Of a stretch of 12,272 nt of DNA, positions 6,133-12,272 are shown piece by piece. The stretch's first letter is position 1. Every line of letters begins with the position of its first letter. Position numbers and translations under genes: made by a program. This DNA comes from Acholeplasmataceae bacterium. GTDB lineage: Bacteria; Bacillota_I; Bacilli_A; Acholeplasmatales; Acholeplasmataceae. The stretch covers positions 1 to 12,272 of the forward strand of contig JAQVBA010000031.1 in the NCBI GenBank assembly GCA_028690555.1, read 5' to 3'. Below the pieces are notes generated by a model, which saw nothing but the letters and a program-made list of their open reading frames with translations, was not told the origin of the DNA and ran no database searches.

Positions 6133-7923
6133 TCATTCGGTTGTTTTTTTCACATATTTACATTTTGGAAATCCACTACATGCGATAAACTCACCATATT
6201 TGCTTGTTCTTACGACTAAAGGCTTTCCACATTTTGGACAAAGTTCATCTGTAAGTTTAGGACCAATCTTTTTCATGTGTGTGTGTGCATGAGTTACAAG
6301 TGGTACAAAACTCTTGTAAAACTGGTCGATCAACACACCACCATTTTTCTTACCTTCAGCAATTTCATCTAAGATGGTTTCCATTTTTGACGTATATTCA
6401 ACGTTGATAATCTTATGAAAGAATAAATCCAGTTGTTCAGAGGTCAATTTACCTTGATCAGTTGGTTTAAATCTCTTTTCAACGAGATCTACATAATCTC
6501 TTGCTTTTAAAGTTTGAAGAATTGAAGCATAAGTTGATGGTCTACCAATTCCTAAAGATTCCAAATCTTTGATGAGAGTCGCTTCAGAATAACGTGCAGG
6601 AGGAGTTGTCACCTTCTCAATTGCATTGATTTCTTTTGCTTCAATCAATTGACCTTCCTTATAATGAGGTAACATTTTATCTTTTTGTTTCTCTTCTAAA
6701 TAAATGGCTTGGAACCCTTTGAATTTTTCAACTTCACCTTTTGCTAGATATTCGTGTTGATTAGATTCATAAATCACTTTTGTAACATCAAAGATAGCTG
6801 GTGCCATGAGGCTTGCAACGGTGCGTTCATAAATTCTTTTATAGAGTCTATATTCATCTTTAGACAAATAAGACTGCATCATCTCAGGTGTCCTATGAAT
6901 CGATGTTGGTCTAATGGCTTCATGAGCATCTTGCGCATTATCTTTTGTCGTGATACGGTATTTTCCTAAATAAGCTTTACCAAATTCTTTTTCGATAAAT
7001 GCCTTTGTTTCTTCAATGAAGGGTTCAGCTAAACGATTAGAATCCGTTCTCATATACGTGATTAAACCGATGATTTCACCACCAATTTCAATCCCTTCAT
7101 AAAGCTTTTGAGCAACCATCATCGTACGACTAGCACTCATATTCAAATTGTTAATCGCATCTTGTTGCAAGGTCGATGTGATGAATGCTGGTTTTGGTGA
7201 ACGCTTCGATTCTTTGGTTTCAATTTTTGTGATCGTAAATGGATTTTTTGATTCTAAAACAATTTTGTCTGCTTCTTCTTTAGTTAATCTCTTTTTATCT
7301 GGAATTTGATAATCGGCTTTGACATGATAGAAACATGCTTCAATTTCATAGTAAGTTTCAGGAATAAATGCATCAATTTCTTTTTCTAAGTCAACAATCA
7401 GTTTTAATGCAACCGATTGAACACGACCTGCGGATTTTGATTTAATTTTCGATTGTAATAATTTAGAAAGTTTAAATCCAATGATACGGTCTAAGATTCT
7501 TCTCGTTTCTTGTGAGAATACCAAATGTTGATCAATCGGTCTTGGATGCTTCATCGCTTCTAAGATTGCTGGTTTCGTAATTTCACGAAATACGATACGG
7601 TTCGCCTCTTTTGGATCTAGCTTTAAAATCTCCGCTAAATGCCAGCCAATCGCTTCCCCTTCTCTATCTTGGTCGGTTGCAATATAGACTTCTTTATTTT
7701 TACTTTTTTGAATTAATTCTTTAACCAGTTGTTGTTTTCCTGGAATAATTTTATAGATGGGTAAATATTCATTTTCTAAATCAACACCTAATCCATCGAC
7801 ACCCGTCGTTGCTAAATCGCGGACGTGACCTTTTGAAGATAAAACAAGCACATCGTCTCCGACGTAACTTCCAATCGTTTTAGCTTTAGATGGTGATTCG
7901 ACAATAATGAGTTTTTTGCTCAT
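6133..7923 (-). CDS. topA: DNA topoisomerase I (type IA), single zinc finger form
   Basis: TopA relaxes negative supercoils by cutting one strand through a 5'-phosphotyrosine link. This 596-residue protein has the TOPRIM domain at about 1-115, with E9 in ESPSKAKT and the DxDxE triad D84, D86, E88 in TDQDREGE. The active-site tyrosine is Y290 in LITYMRTDS, with R292 beside it. Conserved EAIRPT (335-340) and GIGRPSTY (458-465) follow. The C-terminus carries just one four-cysteine zinc ribbon (C562, C565, C582, C588), whereas E. coli and Bacillus enzymes have several, so the tail is reduced. The ATG has GAGGTG at 7929-7934, 5 bases upstream. It stands alone behind its own strong promoter. dprA, often found between rnhB and topA in Firmicutes, is absent. 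Confidence 0.98.
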   Translation of the reverse strand: MSKKLIIVESPSKAKTIGSYVGDDVLVLSSKGHVRDLATTGVDGLGVDLENEYLPIYKIIPGKQQLVKELIQKSKNKEVYIATDQDREGEAIGWHLAEILKLDPKEANRIVFREITKPAILEAMKHPRPIDQHLVFSQETRRILDRIIGFKLSKLLQSKIKSKSAGRVQSVALKLIVDLEKEIDAFIPETYYEIEACFYHVKADYQIPDKKRLTKEEADKIVLESKNPFTITKIETKESKRSPKPAFITSTLQQDAINNLNMSASRTMMVAQKLYEGIEIGGEIIGLITYMRTDSNRLAEPFIEETKAFIEKEFGKAYLGKYRITTKDNAQDAHEAIRPTSIHRTPEMMQSYLSKDEYRLYKRIYERTVASLMAPAIFDVTKVIYESNQHEYLAKGEVEKFKGFQAIYLEEKQKDKMLPHYKEGQLIEAKEINAIEKVTTPPARYSEATLIKDLESLGIGRPSTYASILQTLKARDYVDLVEKRFKPTDQGKLTSEQLDLFFHKIINVEYTSKMETILDEIAEGKKNGGVLIDQFYKSFVPLVTHAHTHMKKIGPKLTDELCPKCGKPLVVRTSKYGEFIACSGFPKCKYVKKTTE

Positions 7924-7945
7924 TGTGACACCTCATTTCAACCTT

Positions 7946-7986
7946 ATTATAGTGAGAGTAAAGTGATTGTCAAGAAAAAAGTTTTT
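7946..7986 (-). promoter_or_regulatory. Consensus sigma-70 promoter of topA with possible UP element
   Basis: The -35 is TTGACA (7968-7973) and the -10 is TATAAT (7946-7951), both perfect, with a 16-base spacer. One base upstream of the -35 the minus strand has AAAAAC followed by TTTTTT (7975-7986), like an UP element for the RNA polymerase alpha subunit. Expected transcription start is near 7939, giving a leader of about 16 bases. This is the best promoter in the window. The 16-base spacer is one short of the 17-base optimum, which can make promoters sensitive to supercoiling. Confidence 0.88.
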
Positions 7987-7997
7987 GAATCTATCTT

Positions 7998-8020
7998 ATA
8001 TATATTTAAAGAATATATAT
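7998..8020. repeat. AT-rich inverted repeat (potential cruciform) upstream of the topA promoter
   Basis: ATATATATT (7998-8006) and AATATATAT (8012-8020) are exact reverse complements around the 5-base spacer TAAAG. It lies 24 bases upstream of the topA -35 and sits in almost pure A+T. Such sequences melt or extrude readily under negative supercoiling. No U-tract follows on either strand, so it is not an intrinsic terminator. Confidence 0.65.
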
Positions 8021-8076
8021 GAATTTTTCTTTAACCTATCATATTGTTAAAATCACATAATTACTCTAAATCCAAT

Positions 8077-8098
8077 AAAAAAAGTGAATCATCACTTT
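8077..8098 (-). terminator. Intrinsic terminator of the ftsK-lepB-rbgA-rnhB unit, overlapping rnhB stop
   Basis: On the minus strand AAAGTGA, the loop TGAT and TCACTTT form a 7-bp stem followed directly by more T residues (a run of seven counting the end of the arm). The rnhB TGA stop is the last triplet of the 5' arm. The stem is AT-rich, so it may be leaky. Confidence 0.75.
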
Positions 8099-8709
8099 CT
8101 TTTTAACATCGATTTTACCGGTTCATAAGATTTTCTATGAATCGGGGTTATCCCGTATTTTTCAAGTGCTTCTAGATGTTCTTTGGTTCCATAACCTTTA
8201 TGATTTTTAAATCCATAGTGTGGAAATAACTTATCCATTTCTACCATATATGCATCTCTTGCTGTTTTAGCAACGATGGATGCACATGCAATCGATATAG
8301 ATTTTTGATCTCCTTTAATGATACTTTCTGATGGGATGTCAATTTCAATTGGCATTGCATCAATCAATAAGTATTCCGGTTTGACTTTTAAGTTTTTAAT
8401 CGCTGATATCATTGCTTCTCTGCTTGCACGATAAATATTGATCAAATCGATCTCTTCAACCGATGATATCCCAATCGAAATCGCAAGACTTTGTGCTTTA
8501 ATTTCTTCTAATGCACATAACCTTTGTTTTTCTGATAATTTTTTTGAATCATCCACATGAGTGAATACCGCATCCTTTTTCAAAATGACTGCAGCAGCAA
8601 ACACTGGACCCGCAAGTGGTCCTCTACCTGCTTCATCAACACCAGCAATATATTTTGCACCTAATTGATATAAACGATTTTCTATATCATAGAGTTTCGG
8701 GTCGGTCAA
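8092..8709 (-). CDS. rnhB: Ribonuclease HII
   Basis: RNase HII cuts the RNA strand of RNA-DNA hybrids and single ribonucleotides embedded in DNA. I place the start at TTG 8709 (205 residues): GGAGGA at 8717-8722 lies 7 bases upstream of it. A GTG at 8736 in the same frame has no ribosome site and adds nine unconserved residues. No ATG is available. Numbering from TTG, the catalytic residues are D25 and E26 in GVDEAGRGP, D117 in LLIDAMP and D134 in KGDQKSISIACASIVAK; the GRG motif that recognises the RNA-DNA junction is intact, as is the HKGYGTKEHLEAL segment. The chosen start overlaps rbgA by 23 bases. It is the last gene of its unit, with a terminator at its stop codon. Confidence 0.95.
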   Translation of the reverse strand: MTDPKLYDIENRLYQLGAKYIAGVDEAGRGPLAGPVFAAAVILKKDAVFTHVDDSKKLSEKQRLCALEEIKAQSLAISIGISSVEEIDLINIYRASREAMISAIKNLKVKPEYLLIDAMPIEIDIPSESIIKGDQKSISIACASIVAKTARDAYMVEMDKLFPHYGFKNHKGYGTKEHLEALEKYGITPIHRKSYEPVKSMLKRK

Positions 8710-9547
8710 ATGATAGTCCTCCAAGTTGTTTTCCACGAATATCTGTCAAGATAATCTGATAAACTCGATCATAATCAACTTCAGCACCTTTAAGTAGTGC
8801 GCCTCTTAATTTTCCAATTTGATCGAGCATCGATACATAATCCATTGCTTCAGTGATTTGATATCTTTGATAAAGCTTTTTTGGGTAATATGTTTTCAAA
8901 AAATCAAGGGCATAATGGCAGACATCATCTTCTGGAAGGATGCGATCTTTAATCGCGCCAGTAATCGCTAAATGGTATCCCACTTTTGGATCTGTAAACT
9001 TCGGCCATAAAACTCCAGGTGTATCAAGCATTTCAAACGTATCACCAAGTTTAATCCATTGTTGGGCTTTTGTGACCCCTGGAGTATTTCCGGTTTTGGT
9101 TGCTGATGATTTTGAAAGTTGATTGATGAGTGTAGATTTCCCAACATTGGGAATCCCTAAAATCATCGTTCGAAAAGGTCTAATTTTTAAACCTTTACTT
9201 TCTTCTTTTTGAATTTTATCTTTTAACACATCACGGGCAAGTTGATGAATTTTATCAACATTTTTCCCGGATTGTGCATCAATCTTTAATGTATAATAAC
9301 CCATTTCTTGATATTTTTTTTCAGATAAGGCAAGGATTTCTCCATCAGCTAAATCCATTTTATTAAAAAGTAGAATGACAGGTTTATGCTGAGTGATTTT
9401 CATGATTTCAGGATTCATCGATGCATAAGGTAATCTGCTATCTAATAAAATCATGACGATATCCATGAGTTTGATTTTTTCTCTGATTTCACGAAGCGAT
9501 TTAAACATGTGCCCAGGAAACCACTGAATTTGTTTTGTCTGACTCAT
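8687..9547 (-). CDS. rbgA: Ribosome assembly GTPase RbgA (YlqF)
   Basis: RbgA is a circularly permuted GTPase needed for late assembly of the 50S ribosomal subunit. With the start at 9547 it has 286 residues and begins with the family hallmark IQWFPGHM. The G motifs come in permuted order: G4 NKMD (62-65), G5-like DAQSG (about 90-94), G1 GIPNVGKST (131-139), G2 around NTPGVTK (T155) and G3 DTPG (175-178). The LWPKF and TGAIKD segments and the C-terminal RNA-binding region follow. The ATG shares ATGA with the lepB stop and has GGGAGGG at 9552-9558, 4 bases upstream. A GTG at 9568 lies further upstream in frame but would add seven residues the family lacks. lepB-rbgA-rnhB is a common Firmicute neighbourhood. 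Confidence 0.97.
   Translation of the reverse strand: MSQTKQIQWFPGHMFKSLREIREKIKLMDIVMILLDSRLPYASMNPEIMKITQHKPVILLFNKMDLADGEILALSEKKYQEMGYYTLKIDAQSGKNVDKIHQLARDVLKDKIQKEESKGLKIRPFRTMILGIPNVGKSTLINQLSKSSATKTGNTPGVTKAQQWIKLGDTFEMLDTPGVLWPKFTDPKVGYHLAITGAIKDRILPEDDVCHYALDFLKTYYPKKLYQRYQITEAMDYVSMLDQIGKLRGALLKGAEVDYDRVYQIILTDIRGKQLGGLSFDRPETL
8707..8722 (-). promoter_or_regulatory. Ribosome binding site deciding the TTG start of rnhB
   Basis: GGAGGA (8717-8722) is followed by 7 bases and TTG (8707-8709), all inside the 3' end of rbgA. This is the only good ribosome site near the beginning of the rnhB frame, so it favours TTG over the upstream GTG at 8736. Confidence 0.7.
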
Positions 9548-10320
9548 TCTACCCTCCCAAGTGGCCACATCTTATAAATCACTTTTCCGATGATATCCTC
9601 TTGATAAACTGGACCAAATAATCTACTATCTTGAGAACCACCTTGATTATCTCCAAAGACAAGATATTGATTCATAGGAACCATACCACCTAATAAATCA
9701 CTTTCCAAATCTTCTTTTTGGTAAGCTTTTAAATAATAGGTTTCACCATATAAGTTTTGATAGACTTCACCATTAATTAAGATTTGATAAAAGTCACCAT
9801 AGGATAATTCAAAACTAATTGCATCGCCTGGCATGGCAACAATTCGTTTCACAAAATACGTTTGATCATCAATTTCTCCTAAGACTCGTGGATATTTTTC
9901 AGATGTCATTTTAATGACAACGATATCATCTAATTCTGGTTCATATAAATAATGATAAATTAAGATGCGATCACCATCTTGAAATGTTGGCACCATGGAT
10001 GTTTGTGAAACATCAGATGGAAGTAAGAAAAACATAAAGATCATGAAAATACTCATCATTGAAATCGATAAAAATGTAAACCAATCTAAAAACTCAAATC
10101 GATGTTTTGTAAAAAAGTTTAAATTTTTAATATCGCGTTTATGTGATACTGTATGAATACTTAAGAGAACTGAAAAAATTGAAAGGATTGCTCCAATGGA
10201 AAATCCAACGATACTCCATTTTAAATTAAGCTTAGATACCGAATATGCATAAAAGACGATGGTTGTGACCATCAGTAAAATAGATATGGATAATCGTATA
10301 TAAGCTTTTTTTAATGTCAT
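9544..10320 (-). CDS. lepB: Signal peptidase I with three predicted membrane segments
   Basis: Signal peptidase I removes signal peptides from exported proteins at the outer face of the membrane using a Ser-Lys dyad. In this 258-residue protein the nucleophile is S108 in SQTSMVPTF and the base K158 in FVKRIVAMPGD. The GDNQGGSQDSR box (223-233) is also conserved. Hydrophobic segments lie near 10-28, 35-57 and 80-100. Basic residues before the first segment and between the second and third (HKRD, KHR) place those sides in the cytoplasm, so the catalytic domain comes out on the exterior. Most Gram-positive enzymes have one such segment. The start is 11 bases after ftsK, and its AAGGA site (10329-10333) overlaps the ftsK TAA. 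It shares ATGA with rbgA. Confidence 0.94.
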   Translation of the reverse strand: MTLKKAYIRLSISILLMVTTIVFYAYSVSKLNLKWSIVGFSIGAILSIFSVLLSIHTVSHKRDIKNLNFFTKHRFEFLDWFTFLSISMMSIFMIFMFFLLPSDVSQTSMVPTFQDGDRILIYHYLYEPELDDIVVIKMTSEKYPRVLGEIDDQTYFVKRIVAMPGDAISFELSYGDFYQILINGEVYQNLYGETYYLKAYQKEDLESDLLGGMVPMNQYLVFGDNQGGSQDSRLFGPVYQEDIIGKVIYKMWPLGRVE

Positions 10321-10331
10321 GGTTTTCGTCC

Positions 10332-12272
10332 TTATGAATTCTTCTTTAAAATTTCTTCTAAATCTTGAAGGGTTGCAATCACTTCTCTTGCTTTTGTACC
10401 TTGGTTTTCTGAGACAATACCAAAACTTTCAAGCATACCCATGATGCGTTGTGCTTTATTAAACCCTAGGTTAAATTCTTTTTGAATACGATTGATGGAT
10501 GCACTATCTTCAGTCACGACAAAAGTTGCAACTTCTTTAAATATACTTTCATCAATTACATCACTAATTTCAATACTTTGTTTTAATGATTCATGTTGAA
10601 TGAGATATGTAGGTTCACCTTGTTTACGAATAAAATCAGTGACAGCATAGATTTCATCATCTGGAATGTAAGCACCTTGCAGGCGGTGTGTACGATCCGC
10701 ACGTTTTAATAACATATCACCTTTACCTAAAAGCGTTTCAGCACCAGCACCATCTAAAATCGTTGCTGAATCAACATAGGCTGCAACCTTAAATGCGATT
10801 CTTGCTGGAATATTGGATTTAATCGTACCCTTTACGACATCTGTTGTTGGTCTTTGTGTCGCAACGAGTAAATGAATACCCGCAGCTCTTGCCTTTTGAG
10901 TAATCCGTTGAATGGATTGTTCCACGTCACTAGATGCCGCTAAAATCAAGTCAGCGAGTTCATCGATGACGATGACGATATAAGGCATCTTACTGCCTTC
11001 AGCCGTCCCACGCTTCAAATTTTCATTGTATGATTTAATATCTTTTGACCGATTATCTGCAAATGTTTGGTATCTGGATTCCATCTCTTCAACACACCAA
11101 TTTAGGGCGGATGCGGCCATTTTTGGATCGGTGATGACTGGAGTCACTAAATGTGGAAGATCCGCATAAGCTGCAAGTTCTACCATCTTAGGGTCAATTA
11201 AAATGAGTTTTAAATCTTCAGGTGAATTTTTCAGTAATAAAGAAACTAAAATCGTATTGACACAAACACTCTTTCCAGAGTTCGTTGCTCCTGCAATTAA
11301 ACCATGGGGCATTGCTTGAATGTCTTCATAGATGTTTTGACCATCAATATCGACACCAAGTGCGATTTTTAATGGATGATTAAAGTCATCTAAGAATTCT
11401 TTCGTGTCGACAACATTCCCAAATGCAACAATTTCTTTTAACTCATTTGGCACTTCAACACCGACATATTTCTTCCCAGGAATTGGTGCTTCAATACGCA
11501 GTGTTTCTGCAGATAAATTCATCATTAATGTATCTTTAATCGTTAATATTTTCTTAACATTAACCCCTGCATCTAATTCAATTTCATATCTGGTTACGGT
11601 TGGCCCTTTTTTACTTCCAGCAACATGACCTTCAATACCAAATTCTGTAAGTGTTGAATTGATAATATCGATTTGATTCAGTAACCATTCAGGTTGTTCG
11701 TTTGTATCCCGATTTTTCTTTTTAAAGATACTGACCGGAGGATATTCATAAAAAGTTTCTTGTTTGACTTTGATTGCTTCTTTAATTTCCTTTTTGTCAT
11801 TTTCATCTAAAAAGCCAAAATCAGAAACTTTAACTGTTTCAGTTTTCACTGGTTTTTCGCGTTTAAAGGTTTCAATCTCAGGTTCATGATATGGTTTTTC
11901 TTCTGGTGGTAAATTGATGACCCGTGTCGTTCTAATTTCGGGTTGTTTAACAACTTTTGGTTCTTCAACTTTATGAGTTTTAGGTTTTCCAATCGGATGC
12001 ATGAGCGTAGGTTTATCTTCTTTTTCTTCTTCAGAATCTACAGGGTTTTGATAAATCTTAGATCCAAAAACATCTTCTCTCGTTTGATTTGAAATGATAT
12101 TTGTAAATTCATAATATTTATTCCCATATTTTTCTATTGCTTCTTTATCAGATAATTTGGGTTGAGTTCTAAAAGCATCAAACCTCTTGGTTGTATCACC
12201 GATTGCGTCCACTTCATAAGGTAATACGACATCATCTTTGACACTACGACCAAAAATAGGCGATACAAATCG
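10332..12272 (-). CDS. ftsK: FtsK/SpoIIIE-family DNA translocase (5' end outside window)
   Basis: This hexameric ATPase pumps DNA through the division septum so that both chromosomes clear it. The frame is open to the window edge, so this is a 646-residue C-terminal part. The GTG at 12212 is probably internal. Numbering from that GTG, residues 1-170 are a charged, Pro/Glu/Lys-rich linker, the alpha domain begins near 175, Walker A is GATNSGKS (308-315), Walker B is VIVIDELADL (D417, E418), and ATQRPTTDVVKG (451-462) is the usual sensor region. The gamma winged helix (about 560-612, with ASINRIQKEFNLGFNKAQRI) reads polar DNA signals in this family. Upstream of 12212 the frame encodes an SPIFG motif. 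Whether membrane segments precede it (FtsK or SpoIIIE) or not (SftA) cannot be seen. It is the first visible gene of the unit with lepB, rbgA and rnhB. Confidence 0.96.
   Translation of the reverse strand, partial: RFVSPIFGRSVKDDVVLPYEVDAIGDTTKRFDAFRTQPKLSDKEAIEKYGNKYYEFTNIISNQTREDVFGSKIYQNPVDSEEEKEDKPTLMHPIGKPKTHKVEEPKVVKQPEIRTTRVINLPPEEKPYHEPEIETFKREKPVKTETVKVSDFGFLDENDKKEIKEAIKVKQETFYEYPPVSIFKKKNRDTNEQPEWLLNQIDIINSTLTEFGIEGHVAGSKKGPTVTRYEIELDAGVNVKKILTIKDTLMMNLSAETLRIEAPIPGKKYVGVEVPNELKEIVAFGNVVDTKEFLDDFNHPLKIALGVDIDGQNIYEDIQAMPHGLIAGATNSGKSVCVNTILVSLLLKNSPEDLKLILIDPKMVELAAYADLPHLVTPVITDPKMAASALNWCVEEMESRYQTFADNRSKDIKSYNENLKRGTAEGSKMPYIVIVIDELADLILAASSDVEQSIQRITQKARAAGIHLLVATQRPTTDVVKGTIKSNIPARIAFKVAAYVDSATILDGAGAETLLGKGDMLLKRADRTHRLQGAYIPDDEIYAVTDFIRKQGEPTYLIQHESLKQSIEISDVIDESIFKEVATFVVTEDSASINRIQKEFNLGFNKAQRIMGMLESFGIVSENQGTKAREVIATLQDLEEILKKNS

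Noticed and set aside
8019..8060. Plus-strand 13-codon frame in the rnhB-topA spacer
   Set aside because: No ribosome site (preceded by the TATAT palindrome) and no support for expression.
9548..9568. GTG at 9568 as the rbgA start
   Set aside because: The ATG at 9547 has GGGAGGG just upstream, overlaps the lepB stop as ATGA and matches the start of the family.
1..12272. Mobile element, CRISPR array, prophage, defence system, tRNA or rRNA
   Set aside because: No transposase, integrase, spaced direct repeats, tRNA-like cloverleaf or long terminal repeats were seen; the window is almost entirely conserved core genes on one strand.

Overview
This window is a compact block of housekeeping genes from an AT-rich, low-GC Gram-positive-type bacterium. 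All ten genes lie on the minus strand. Five of the ten stop codons are TGA (ffh, topA, rnhB, rbgA, lepB), and no reading frame needs TGA as tryptophan (Trp is TGG). The genetic code is therefore the standard bacterial one. Gene content, small size and base composition best fit the Acholeplasma/Izemoplasma branch of the Mollicutes or a close relative. Mycoplasma, Ureaplasma and Spiroplasma, which read TGA as Trp, do not fit. The placement is inferred from motifs and code use, not from a database search.

In transcription order (high to low coordinates) there are four blocks. (1) ftsK (5' end outside the window), lepB, rbgA, rnhB: a tightly packed unit covering chromosome segregation, protein secretion, 50S ribosome assembly and removal of RNA from DNA. 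Two of the junctions overlap, and the unit ends in a terminator fused to the end of rnhB. (2) topA alone, behind a near-ideal sigma-70 promoter. (3) tpx alone, behind an extended -10 promoter and ended by a terminator that contains its own stop codon. (4) ftsY-ylxM-ffh, the protein part of the signal recognition particle (SRP) targeting pathway, with its own promoter at the tpx terminator and its own terminator overlapping the end of ffh. polA follows, probably from its own promoter.

The reading of the sequence changes several starts. ftsY begins at 5382, rbgA at 9547 (ATGA overlap with lepB) and rnhB probably at a TTG at 8709. The ftsK frame stays open to the window edge, so it is a partial gene.

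I do not see a novel defence, mobile or metabolic system. No gap exceeds 300 bases. The most interesting material is regulatory and structural: terminators embedded in gene ends, an AT-rich potential cruciform and A/T tracts upstream of the topoisomerase promoter, and an unexplained stem-loop-rich spacer between topA and tpx. At the protein level, DNA polymerase I has a dead proofreading site, topoisomerase I keeps only one zinc finger, and signal peptidase I appears to have three membrane segments.
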